A stretch of DNA of 64,000 bases from CAYPHJ01 sp964410485. GTDB taxonomy: Bacteria; Desulfobacterota; Binatia; UBA9968. The notes beneath the pieces are model-generated. The model worked only from the letters and a program-made list of their open reading frames with translations, made no database searches and was not told the origin of the DNA. Where the stretch lies: NCBI GenBank assembly GCA_964410485.1, contig CAYPHJ010000008.1, positions 1-64,000 on the forward strand. Direction: 5' to 3'. Position 1 is the stretch's first letter, and each line of letters begins with the position of its first letter. Positions 45,219 through 53,366 of the stretch are shown here, one piece after another. A program made the position numbers and the translations under genes.

Positions 45219-45587
45219 CTAGGGCAGATGTCCCGTCTTCAAAATCCGGCAGATTTCTCGCGATATCTCGCCAAACACCAATGGTTTCAAAAACAAGCTG
45301 TGTACACCGACCACGGGATTTACGTTCGGTCGAAAGGACTGATCCCGCGCCATGCCCAGTATCTGCACTGGTCGAGACAAGCGCTGCGCGTGTTGGATCA
45401 CCAGACCAGAGCCAATCATTTCCAGATCGAGAAGGATGACGCGCAGATCGGTATCGCTGTCGATATGGTTGAGCGCATCTGCGCTGTAGCCGGCCTCAAG
45501 GACGCGGTACCCTTCATCGCGAAGAAGTTCGGATAAGCTCGTGCGCGCGATATCTTCCTGTTCGGCTACTAGAATCGTCGTATTCAT
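45219..45587 (-). CDS. Stand-alone response regulator receiver protein
   Basis: About 122 residues from ATG 45587, chosen for AGGAG upstream; the open frame extends to 45779 without a better start. The receiver has LVAEQEDIARTSLSELLRDE, the phospho-acceptor in VILLDLEMIGSG and Lys in SLFLKPLVFGEI. The usual DD pair near the N-terminus reads EQED, so it diverges slightly. No output domain; it may act in a phosphorelay or by protein contact. Confidence 0.8.
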   Translation of the reverse strand: MNTTILVAEQEDIARTSLSELLRDEGYRVLEAGYSADALNHIDSDTDLRVILLDLEMIGSGLVIQHAQRLSRPVQILGMARDQSFRPNVNPVVGVHSLFLKPLVFGEISREICRILKTGHLP

Positions 45588-46043
45588 TATGGTCTCCTGT
45601 AATTGCATCTTTGACAAGATCATCGTGCCAATCTCCCGGATGTGCGCAAAAACCGCCGCTGAACCGCCGTTCTCAAAGGTCTGGTGCAAGGAATGAGCCA
45701 ATCCAACTAACGCAGTGATTAGGCACGCACCTTTTCCGGCTTCGGAGCGCACCCGTCGTTCTGCCGCCACGACCGACATAACCTAGCTTAAGCTAGAAGG
45801 GTAGAGGCGCCCAGTCCAGTGTGCCGAAATAACTGAACAGGAACGTGGTGAGGTAAAACCAGAAAAGAAAATTGATCGTCAACAGCACAATCCTCATAAC
45901 AGCCGCCCGTCTTCAGCCTATCTCATTTCGTTTATGAGGAAAGTAGGTGTGAAATTCTCTGACCCGCGCGCTCCAGTGCTGCATTGCGACCCGAGGCAAC
46001 GCCCTCTTGCTGCGATTTGACGCGGAGCTAAAATAAAACTCGC
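45588..46043. other. Intergenic region with one possible micro-ORF
   Basis: These 456 bp contain a palindrome AGCTTAAGCT (45785-45794) and a possible minus-strand 34-residue peptide (45793-45897). Otherwise nothing coding is seen. Confidence 0.4.
45793..45897 (-). CDS. Possible 34-residue membrane peptide
   Basis: A short ORF encoding MRIVLLTINFLFWFYLTTFL then FSYFGTLDWAPLPF. It is almost wholly hydrophobic and would span the membrane once. The ribosome site is weak (GGGCGG). Could be a real small membrane protein or chance. Confidence 0.3.
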   Translation of the reverse strand: MRIVLLTINFLFWFYLTTFLFSYFGTLDWAPLPF

Positions 46044-46262
46044 ATGACGGTATATCTCACCCGAGCCTGCCCGAAGTGCAGCGGGTCTCTTACCCTCGCT
46101 ATGAATGATCCTCTGCGCGCTTGCGAACAGCGCCCGGTCATTGGCTGGTGTGGCCGGTGCAATTATCAATTTAGGTGGACGATAGTCCCCGGCCGCAAGC
46201 CGCTTCAGCCAAAGCGCATTCGTCGCCGCTCCTTAAAGCTCATCATCTCGCAAATCCGTTAA
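46044..46262 (+). CDS. Small zinc-ribbon protein, paralogue 1
   Basis: 72 residues with two CxxC knuckles: YLTRACPKCSGSLTL and GWCGRCNYQFRW, spaced about 30 residues apart, and a basic tail (KPLQPKRIRRRSLKLI). The Cys pattern fits a zinc ribbon that may bind nucleic acid or another protein. A paralogue lies 320 bp downstream. Function unknown. Confidence 0.65.
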   Translation: MTVYLTRACPKCSGSLTLAMNDPLRACEQRPVIGWCGRCNYQFRWTIVPGRKPLQPKRIRRRSLKLIISQIR

Positions 46263-46584
46263 GGGGCGCGTTCGAGACACATTCAGCCAAACGCGGCCCG
46301 TAAGCACATTGAACATTCGAGGGCTATAGAATTCATTGTGCTAACTACCTGTCCTTCCAGGAAAAAAAGGTAGCCACCGCATCGCTAACGTGACCATTGG
46401 AAAGATCGTTGACACACAGGCCGCTGATTTTTGCGTGAAACGCAGTCTCAAGTAGCTGAAAAGACACTACGTTACGCGCACTGGCGCGAGGCTTGCTACG
46501 TTGGCGGCTTTGCGGAGCTATTCGGGTCCTGGAGGAGGTAGCGGCCGGTACGCACCAATTTAAGCCGCCCTATGACTCATCGGC
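46263..46584. other. Intergenic region between the twin zinc-ribbon genes
   Basis: 322 bp with no convincing ORF and no clear palindrome array. Confidence 0.4.
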
Positions 46585-46800
46585 GTGAAGAAACGATCAT
46601 GTATAGCCAAGTATTTGGCTCGAACATGTCCAAAGTGTCGCGGCAATCTAGGTGTGGTCGTGAGCGAATCTTTGACCTATCCGGAGATCCTGCCCGTGAT
46701 TGGCTGTTGCATGCGATGTGACTACCGGCTCCGCTGGACCGTTGTCATTGGGACCAAACGGCTTCACCTGGCGAGCAATCGCTCCAGCCGGGCCAGTTGA
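46585..46800 (+). CDS. Small zinc-ribbon protein, paralogue 2
   Basis: 71 residues, with the same layout as its upstream paralogue: YLARTCPKCRGNLGVVVSE, then PVIGCCMRCDYRLRWTVVIG. The second knuckle has an extra Cys (GCCMRC). The start is unclear; GTG 46585 is the upstream limit and alignment with paralogue 1 suggests a start about nine codons later. Confidence 0.6.
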   Translation: MKKRSCIAKYLARTCPKCRGNLGVVVSESLTYPEILPVIGCCMRCDYRLRWTVVIGTKRLHLASNRSSRAS

Positions 46801-46861
46801 CGATCAATTATCCGGGTAACGTAACGAAGATCCCGCGAGTTCGCCGGCTGACGATCTAGGT

Positions 46862-47719
46862 ATGGTGATGCTTAATTTTCTGGACGGTCGGTCTAAAAGC
46901 GAAATTACCTCATACTCTATTGCGCTTATTATTGCTTTCGGCATTCTTGATTCCGCCACAGGAAACAAATTTCAGTTCTTGCTGTTCTATTTAATCCCGA
47001 TTGCGCTGGCGAGTTGGTACGTGGGCGGGCAGGCAGGGCTCGTCATGGCCATTCTCAGTTCGGTGGCCTCTTTTGTAGTTGCCCTGTTGAACCCTCCCGC
47101 GTATTCGGCCCAATGGGTTGCCGATTGGAATTTTATCGCGGTGACCACCGGTTTTGTTTTGTTCGGCGTGAGCCAAACCCAACTGCGTACCAAGATCCAG
47201 AATATGACGACTCTGGCATCCAAAGACTGTCTTACCGGACTACCGAACGGGCACGCGTTTTATCAGCGCGCCGCCCTGGAATTGAAACGTTTGGCCGGCG
47301 TTCAGCCGCTAACTCTGGCATACGTCGATATCGCCGGCTTTCAATCATTCAATCAACGCCATGGCTACACTTGCGGTGATCGCTTCATCTCTACCGTGGC
47401 ACATCTTATCGGCAGACATGTGCAACGGCCTGATCTTGTCGCTCGAGTTGGAGGAACATCGTTCGCCATCCTGCTGCCAAAAACGGGAGCCGAAAGCGCG
47501 CTTTTTGTGCTGGAGACTTTACACACTACGCTCAAAGAAGAGAAGCGGAAATATGACCCCCGCCTTATCTTTTTCATCAGCGCAATCGCCTGCCATAAGG
47601 CCCCAGAAACTCTGGCCGCGTTACTTCAAGAGGCCGATTCGCAAATGAGCCGGATGAAAGGAAGCAAAAAGGACGGGCTGGAAGTACTGACCGTAGGGTC
47701 TTCCCATGCTTTGAACTGA
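46862..47719 (+). CDS. Membrane protein with degenerate GGDEF domain
   Basis: 285 residues: about four N-terminal TM helices (LLFYLIPIALASWYVGGQAG, LVMAILSSVASFVVALL), then a GGDEF-type domain from about residue 115 (LASKDCLTGLPNGHAF). The catalytic motif reads ARVGGTSFAILL (GGTSF, residues 197-201) instead of GGDEF, so diguanylate cyclase activity is unlikely. It may sense nucleotide or act as a scaffold. Confidence 0.85.
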   Translation: MVMLNFLDGRSKSEITSYSIALIIAFGILDSATGNKFQFLLFYLIPIALASWYVGGQAGLVMAILSSVASFVVALLNPPAYSAQWVADWNFIAVTTGFVLFGVSQTQLRTKIQNMTTLASKDCLTGLPNGHAFYQRAALELKRLAGVQPLTLAYVDIAGFQSFNQRHGYTCGDRFISTVAHLIGRHVQRPDLVARVGGTSFAILLPKTGAESALFVLETLHTTLKEEKRKYDPRLIFFISAIACHKAPETLAALLQEADSQMSRMKGSKKDGLEVLTVGSSHALN

Positions 47720-47776
47720 ATCAGCTCCCGGTTCTAAGCTGGGAATGAGTCACCCTGAGCGCGAAAGAAAAGTCCT

Positions 47777-47860
47777 TTGTTCCAAAGTTCAACGGTCCGA
47801 GTTTCAATGTTCAGGGTTGGGCGCGATACCTTGAATCTTGAACCTGGAACCTTGAACGGA
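47777..47860. repeat. GTTCAA/TTGAAC word-repeat palindrome
   Basis: GTTCCAAAGTTCAACGG and CAATGTTCAGGG face CTTGAATCTTGAACCTGGAA and CCTTGAACGG. It lies between convergent genes (GGDEF protein and amidase), a place suited to a bidirectional terminator. Confidence 0.65.
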
Positions 47861-47866
47861 AAAAAT

Positions 47867-49363
47867 CTACAGCGGCGTTGTGCTCGCGGGGGGGCGGCGA
47901 TGATGGGTGGCTTGCTCGTATGCGTAGGCCAGTTTGACCATGCTTCCGTCATCGTAGGGACGCCCCAGAAAGGTTACCCCCGCCGGCATGCCGTCGCGCG
48001 TAAATCCTGCGGGAACGACGATTGAGGGAACGAAAACCAGGAAGGTATTGATGTGGGGTGCGCCTTTTTGATCGACGTAGGGCGGATTGACGCCGTCCTT
48101 GATGAGCGTCGGTTGATGCTCCACGGCCTTGTGCACGATGGCATCGAGACGATGATCCGCCATCACCTTGAGCGTTGCTGTCATCAACTCATCCCGCGCC
48201 TTCAGGTATTCGTAGTGCAGGTTGGCATCAGCGGATCTCTGCCATCGTTGCTGTGAGCCGTGCGTGACTTTGGCAAACTCGGGCGAGCGCATCGCCTCCG
48301 CGCGCGATTTGAAAGGCGCTTTGGCGCTCTTTTCGAAATATGTTTTGAAAGATTCTTCTTCATCGCTGAAGCTGCCGGCTCTTTTGGCAAGCAGCTCCTT
48401 AAGATGCGGAATCACGATCGGATCGATGACTTCCGCGCCTGCGCTTTTTAGTTCACCAACAGCCCGATTGAACACTTCATCCACCTTGTTGAAGTCATCC
48501 GAGCCTGGCTCGGCATGAAAACCGATGGATTCGCGCAGGATCCCAATGCGCGCTCCTTTCAATCCGTCTTTTTTGAGAAGCTGGGTGTAGCTCTCTGGTG
48601 CGTTACCCACGCCTCGGGCCGTCAGTGGATCTTCGCGATCATAACCGACCATGACATCGAGCAGTTGCGCCAAGTCTGTAACCGTGCGCGCCATTGGACC
48701 GAGAGACCCGTTAACGGATGGCCATCCGGCATAAACGCCTCCGCGGCTTACGAGTCCTGCCGTTGGGCGCATACCGACTATACAGTTCCAGATAGCAGGC
48801 CGTCGTATAGAGGCGAATCCCTCCTGTCCGATCGCCGCGGTACAAAAGTTTGCAGAAACACTGGCAGCCGAACCGCCCGAAGAACCCCCCGCAGTACGGT
48901 CTAGCGCGTACGGGTTGCGCGTAGATCCGAACAGTGATCCGTGCGTGTCACCGCCACCCAATTCACCCAGCGTGGCCTTGGCCAATATGATGGCACCCGC
49001 TTTTTTTAACTTCTCCACCACAAACGCATCCCGTTCCGGCTTATAATCCCTGAACAGCACCGATCCGAGAGTTGTCGGCATGCCTTTGACATCGGCCTGA
49101 TCTTTGACGATCAGCGGAATGCCATGAAGGGGCCCCACAAAGCCGGCGCTTCTGAATAAGGCATCGAGCCGATCGGCCTCTGCCAGAGCCGCGGGATTGA
49201 TCGTGATAATGGCGTTAATGGCCGGTCCGTTCTGGTCGTAGCCGTCGATTCGATCTAGATACATTTGCACCAGCTGGCGCGCCGTGAGTTGAGCTGTTTT
49301 GTAGGCGTTGTGAATTTCATCGATCGTGGCTTCGAGGACATTGAAGTCTGGGGTGCCGACCAT
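47867..49363 (-). CDS. Amidase signature family protein
   Basis: 498 residues with the amidase core: Lys in GIPLIVKDQADVKGMPTTLG, the Ser-rich signature DRTAGGSSGGSAASVSANFC and the nucleophile stretch GQEGFASIRRPAIWNCIVGM. The Ser-cisSer-Lys triad looks intact. AGGAGGT precedes ATG 49363. Family members hydrolyse diverse amides; no GatB/GatC partner is nearby, so this is not the tRNA amidotransferase. Substrate unknown. Confidence 0.9.
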   Translation of the reverse strand: MVGTPDFNVLEATIDEIHNAYKTAQLTARQLVQMYLDRIDGYDQNGPAINAIITINPAALAEADRLDALFRSAGFVGPLHGIPLIVKDQADVKGMPTTLGSVLFRDYKPERDAFVVEKLKKAGAIILAKATLGELGGGDTHGSLFGSTRNPYALDRTAGGSSGGSAASVSANFCTAAIGQEGFASIRRPAIWNCIVGMRPTAGLVSRGGVYAGWPSVNGSLGPMARTVTDLAQLLDVMVGYDREDPLTARGVGNAPESYTQLLKKDGLKGARIGILRESIGFHAEPGSDDFNKVDEVFNRAVGELKSAGAEVIDPIVIPHLKELLAKRAGSFSDEEESFKTYFEKSAKAPFKSRAEAMRSPEFAKVTHGSQQRWQRSADANLHYEYLKARDELMTATLKVMADHRLDAIVHKAVEHQPTLIKDGVNPPYVDQKGAPHINTFLVFVPSIVVPAGFTRDGMPAGVTFLGRPYDDGSMVKLAYAYEQATHHRRPPASTTPL

Positions 49364-49741
49364 AGAAATACCTCCTGGTTAAGTTTCGCTGCGATTGGTG
49401 TTACGCGCCTAATATCACGCTCATAGATCAGCGCGCGAAAAATGTCCAGCAAAACTGCGCTGCTCTTTGAATAACTGGAGTTGCGGTTCTTGGCAATGCG
49501 ATCGGCGCCCTGTGCCTGCCTCATTTATGCGACAGATTCATGTGTTTTGTCTTCTAAACCGCCTGGCGCGAAGAAGAGGAATTTACTAATTTCGGGCACT
49601 TATATTCCTCAGGCATACAAATTGCTCCAAGTTCGTTTTACGAGCTCGGTGAGAATTATCCAGCCAAGAGCATTGCTGAAAAAAGGATCGAGCTCCTCAC
49701 GGTATGTTCTTGAAATCCGAGTCCCGCACAAGGAGGCGAGC

Positions 49742-49804
49742 ATGAAACACATACCTGACAAACGCCTTGCACCCTTTCAACCGCACAGACCGCAGGTGAC
49801 GTAG
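49742..49804 (+). CDS. Possible 20-residue peptide
   Basis: ATG 49742 follows AAGGAGGCGAGC, one of the best Shine-Dalgarno sequences in the window. It encodes a 20-residue basic, Pro-rich peptide that ends at TAG. Could be a leader peptide or the stump of a decayed gene. Confidence 0.3.
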   Translation: MKHIPDKRLAPFQPHRPQVT

Positions 49805-49982
49805 CCGAGGCGCTTGGTAGTCGCATGCGCTCGCTGCATCCCGAGGCCTGATCCATCGAGTTCTCGCAGAAGTCCCTCGTACCCGACCCGCGACAGCACG
49901 CCTTTCACGGCCAAGGGGGCGCTTCAGCGCGCTGAGAGAGTATGCATTGATCTTAGCGTAAGCCGGCGAAAAGTTTTGAGTT

Positions 49983-50000
49983 CTGTCAGATAGCTGACAG
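49983..50000. promoter_or_regulatory. Perfect CTGTCAG-N4-CTGACAG palindrome
   Basis: A 7-bp inverted repeat with spacer ATAG, 188 bp before the Crp/Fnr start and close to an AT-rich TGTGATAAATATAG stretch. Possible operator, perhaps for the regulator itself. Confidence 0.4.
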
Positions 50001-50188
50001 ACTCGCGCTCTTGTTGTGATAAATATAGCCGCCAACTTTGTGCAAGAACCCTTCAGCCGTTGCCCAGGGGTGATGACGAGGTGGCTTGCTGAAGGCGCGT
50101 TTCCTTCGAAACGAGCAAAATCACCACATTCGGGCCGGCGGAGATTTGCCGCCAAACCGCTCGCGGCTGAAAAGAACGGTCAAACGCA

Positions 50189-50884
50189 ATGACCCAGGTT
50201 AATGCCAAAACGATCGCGCAGTTCAAGTCTTTAGGCTCCTTCTCTGTTCCGCAGTTGGAGCGACTGGCGCGCAGCCTGTCCATCAAGAGTTATAAAAAGG
50301 GGGAAAACATTTTTGAGCAGGAGGAAGAGGCAAAGCTGATCTACCTCCTGGTCTCGGGAGTCGCGCGCTTCATCTACATGAACAGCGATGAAAAGCAGAC
50401 CATCGTCAGTCTTCTCGCGCCAGGGGAATTTTTCGGCCTCGATTCGCTGATGCCTCGTACGCACCATCCATTTACCTGCGCAGCCTTTGAGGCTTGCACC
50501 GTAGGCTATATCAAACCGCGGGATTTCATCGAGATCCTTGTGGGCGTTTCGTATGACACTTTCTTGCGTTGGTACATGGCAACCTTACATCCAGGCCGCC
50601 TGCTTTATATCCATTGCATTCGCGGCATCGGGCTCGATTTGCGCCGGCGCCTTGCGCTCGAGCTATTAAACCTGGCGGACAGTTTTGGCGCGCCGGTTGC
50701 GCGAGGGATCGAGATTGGTTTGCGCATCAGCCACGAGGTCCTCGCCAGTATCGTCGGCGCGTCGCGCCAACAAGTGACTCAGCATCTAAACGAGTTTGAC
50801 CGCGAAAAAATGATTTTTAGAGATCGCCGCCGCATCATTATCGTTCCTGATAAATTGCGCAGGGTGAGCGGGGCTGCATTTTGA
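50189..50884 (+). CDS. Crp/Fnr family transcription regulator
   Basis: 231 residues: an N-terminal cyclic-nucleotide-binding-type barrel (about 15-130, with FEQEEEAKLIYLLVSGVARF and LLAPGEFFGLDSLM), a dimer helix, and a C-terminal Crp HTH (ISHEVLASIVGASRQQVTQH). There is no N-terminal Cys cluster as in FNR, and the usual cAMP-contacting Arg-Ser pair is not obvious, so the signal is unknown. The PAS kinase gene follows 80 bp downstream. Confidence 0.9.
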   Translation: MTQVNAKTIAQFKSLGSFSVPQLERLARSLSIKSYKKGENIFEQEEEAKLIYLLVSGVARFIYMNSDEKQTIVSLLAPGEFFGLDSLMPRTHHPFTCAAFEACTVGYIKPRDFIEILVGVSYDTFLRWYMATLHPGRLLYIHCIRGIGLDLRRRLALELLNLADSFGAPVARGIEIGLRISHEVLASIVGASRQQVTQHLNEFDREKMIFRDRRRIIIVPDKLRRVSGAAF

Positions 50885-50964
50885 ACCTGCGACCCGCGCG
50901 ATCTCATTGCCTCAGGTTACATATTGTGTATTGATAAGATAGTCTGGGTTCGCGGTCCTTCAAA

Positions 50965-52407
50965 TTGGAGACGACCATCGATCGTAACGGCGAATTTTTT
51001 GCGGCGTTCGCGCTAATATCGACTGTCGGTGTTTTTCAAACGAACGTGCACGGCGCCTATGTTTACGTGAACAGCCGTTGGTGCGAGCTTGCGGGCCTCG
51101 GCTTCGAGCAGGCGTCTGGAGAGGGGTGGCTGAGCGCTCTGCATCCGGAAGACCGCACGTGCGTCAGCGCAGAGTGGAAACGCGCCGTAGAAACTCACGC
51201 GCGGTTTCACGCTACCTACCGTTTTTTACGACCTGATGGAGCCATCATATGGGTTCGTGGCGAGGCCGTGGTTTTTGACGATCCTGGCGGGCACCTCACC
51301 GGGTATGTTGGAACGATCACGGACATTACAGAGCTGAAGCAGAGAGAGCAAGAACTACGCGAGGCGAAAGAACAGTATCAACTCCTCTTTTATGCCAACC
51401 CGCTGCCGGGATGGGTTTTCGACATCGAGACGCTTGCGTTTCTTGAGGTGAATCAAGCCGCAGTCCAGAATTATGGCTTTTCGCGCGAAGAGTTCCTCCG
51501 CATGTCTCTCAAGGATATTCGCCCTTCACAAGAGCTGGCGAGGCTGGAGGAGAGTCTCAAAAGACAACCCGTCGGATTGAAGCGGGGGGGGGTTGGGACG
51601 CACCAAAAGAAAGACGGCACTCTGGCCGAGGTCGAGGTGTTCAACTATGGCATCACATTCGGCGGCAGGCCTGCTCGTCTGGTTTTGTGCCATGATGTGA
51701 CGGAACGAAAACAGCACGAGGAAACTCTCAAGGAAACCGGCAGGCTCGCTGCCTTGGCGGAAACATCGGCCATGTTTGCCCATGAAATCGCCAACCCCCT
51801 GAACGGGATTTCCACGGCCTTGCAGATCCTTTTGCGCAGCACAGCAGCGACGGATACGCGCCAGCAGGAGCTCTTGCGGGACGCATGGAGCGAAATCAAC
51901 CGGCTGAGTCTCCTGCTTCAGGAATTTCGCACCTTCGCACGTCCTGAACAGATCCAGCGACAGTCCTTCAAAATCAAAGAGCTTGTCAGGGAAGCGCTGT
52001 CTACGGAGACTGCGGACTACGGCGCGCGTGGCATCGAGATCGAGCAGGAGTTTGACGGCAGCGATCCGATCGTATTTGCCGATCGCCAGAAGCTGAAACA
52101 GGTCATGCTCAACCTTTTTAAAAATGCAGCGGAAGCGATGCCCCAAGGCGGCAAGCTCAAGATCCGCATCTCTGAAAGCCAACGTGGGATCCACATTGAA
52201 GTGGCGGACACGGGGGTTGGCGTCCCGGAGGACCTCAACATTTTCGACGCGTTCACGACCGGCAAGGCCGGAGGCACAGGGCTGGGGTTGGCGATTGTCA
52301 AAAAACTCGTTGCCGCGCACGGGGGGACAATCACTTATGAAAGCAGGCCGGGGGAGGGAACGAGCTTTGTTTTGTTCTTTCCGTTGCAGCCTGCGAACGC
52401 CGCCTGA
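50965..52407 (+). CDS. Soluble PAS-PAS sensor histidine kinase
   Basis: 480 residues with no TM segment. Two PAS domains (about 10-125 and 135-255), then HisKA with phospho-His in MFAHEIANPLNGISTALQ, and HATPase with N-box MLNLFKNAAEAMP, ADTGVGVPEDLNIFDAFTTG and GTGLGLAIVKKLV. The upstream limit of the frame is TTG 50965; no Shine-Dalgarno decides the start. It may be co-transcribed with the Crp/Fnr gene. Confidence 0.88.
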   Translation: METTIDRNGEFFAAFALISTVGVFQTNVHGAYVYVNSRWCELAGLGFEQASGEGWLSALHPEDRTCVSAEWKRAVETHARFHATYRFLRPDGAIIWVRGEAVVFDDPGGHLTGYVGTITDITELKQREQELREAKEQYQLLFYANPLPGWVFDIETLAFLEVNQAAVQNYGFSREEFLRMSLKDIRPSQELARLEESLKRQPVGLKRGGVGTHQKKDGTLAEVEVFNYGITFGGRPARLVLCHDVTERKQHEETLKETGRLAALAETSAMFAHEIANPLNGISTALQILLRSTAATDTRQQELLRDAWSEINRLSLLLQEFRTFARPEQIQRQSFKIKELVREALSTETADYGARGIEIEQEFDGSDPIVFADRQKLKQVMLNLFKNAAEAMPQGGKLKIRISESQRGIHIEVADTGVGVPEDLNIFDAFTTGKAGGTGLGLAIVKKLVAAHGGTITYESRPGEGTSFVLFFPLQPANAA

Positions 52408-52412
52408 TCCCC

Positions 52413-52466
52413 GCTCTGGAGGGCTCACCCCTCGATGAGACTCTGACCAGGAATAGTCCGCGCTAG
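52413..52466. repeat. Solo end of the CTAG-ended repeat family
   Basis: GCTCTGGAGGGCTCACCCCT, then CGATGAGACTCTGACCAGG and AATAGTCCGCGCTAG. It matches the reverse complement of bases 39-90 along most of its length. Its terminal CTAG is the prpB stop codon. It separates the convergent kinase and prpB genes. Confidence 0.65.
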
Positions 52467-53344
52467 GTTTTCTCCCGCTCGAGCGTGAGATATGCGCGCT
52501 CCAACTTGTGCCACTCCTCCAGGCCGACGATCCGGTCTCGTTCTGCAAAAGTCGTAAGTGTCTCGTCGATGGACTCCGTGGTCCCTTCGCGCTGCAAAAC
52601 TGCCAGCGCGCGCTTCATCGCGTGAATGGCGGCGCGCTGCGTTTCAGACGGATAAATAGCAATGCGATAGCCGATTTTTTCGAGGCGGTGGACTGGCAGC
52701 ATGGGCGTTTTGCCTCCTTTAAAGACGTTCACCAGTAGAGGGACATCAGGCAACGCGCGAGGAATCTCTTCCAATTCTGATTCGGATTGAGGCGCTTCGA
52801 CAAAGATGGCATCGACTCCCAGGTTGGCAAAAGCACGAGCCCTGCGAATCGCGTCCTCCAATCCATTCACGCCACGCGCATCAGTGCGCCCAATGATGCA
52901 GAAATCGGGATCGCTCCGGCTCGCCAGAGCGGCCGCCAATTTCTTTTCCATTTCGGCCAGTGTGATGACCTCCTTGCCTTCCAGATGACCGCAGCGTTTG
53001 GGTGTGATCTGATCTTCGATATGAATGGCGGCCACCCCGGCGCGCTCGAATTCACGAACGGAGCGTACGAGATTGATCGCGTTGCCGTAGCCCGTATCGG
53101 CATCGGCAATGATAGGTATCTCTACGGACGCCACGACTTGCGCCGCCCGCTCGACGCTCTCGGACATCGTCACGAGGCCGATATCCGGGATTCCCATGCT
53201 GCGTGCAACGGCGCCGCCGCTCAGGTAAGCGGCGTCGAATCCGGCCTCCTGAACTAGCCTGGCGGAAAGGCCGTCAAAACAGCCCGGTGCCACCAGCAGC
53301 TTGTCCCGCTTGAGAAGCTGTTTAAATTTCTGTCGTAAATGCAT
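52463..53344 (-). CDS. prpB: Methylisocitrate lyase (PrpB-like; ICL/PEPM family)
   Basis: 293 residues from ATG 53344 (GGAGGT upstream). A TIM barrel with metal-binding IPIIADADTGYGNA and the catalytic loop ITPKRCGHLEGKEV, nucleophile Cys118 in KRCGH, diagnostic of (methyl)isocitrate lyases. It would cleave 2-methylisocitrate to pyruvate and succinate. The prpD and prpC neighbours on the same strand support the methylcitrate cycle. The TAG stop is inside the terminal CTAG of the repeat at 52413-52466. Confidence 0.87.
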   Translation of the reverse strand: MHLRQKFKQLLKRDKLLVAPGCFDGLSARLVQEAGFDAAYLSGGAVARSMGIPDIGLVTMSESVERAAQVVASVEIPIIADADTGYGNAINLVRSVREFERAGVAAIHIEDQITPKRCGHLEGKEVITLAEMEKKLAAALASRSDPDFCIIGRTDARGVNGLEDAIRRARAFANLGVDAIFVEAPQSESELEEIPRALPDVPLLVNVFKGGKTPMLPVHRLEKIGYRIAIYPSETQRAAIHAMKRALAVLQREGTTESIDETLTTFAERDRIVGLEEWHKLERAYLTLEREKT

Positions 53345-53366
53345 GTGAAGACCTCCAGGGGCCCGA

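Larger units (their letters stand above)
49364..50188. other. Long intergenic region upstream of Crp/Fnr gene
   Basis: 825 bp between divergent genes. Visible items are a 20-codon ORF with strong Shine-Dalgarno (49742-49804) and a perfect palindrome at 49983-50000. A longer minus-strand ORF (49697-50155) has poor, Arg-rich composition and is not credible. Confidence 0.45.

Noticed and set aside
49697..50155. 152-codon minus-strand ORF
   Set aside because: Arg-rich composition, no motif, and it covers the palindrome and leader of the Crp/Fnr gene.
51526..52548. 340-codon minus-strand ORF opposite the PAS kinase
   Set aside because: Antisense shadow of the kinase, with no recognisable domain.
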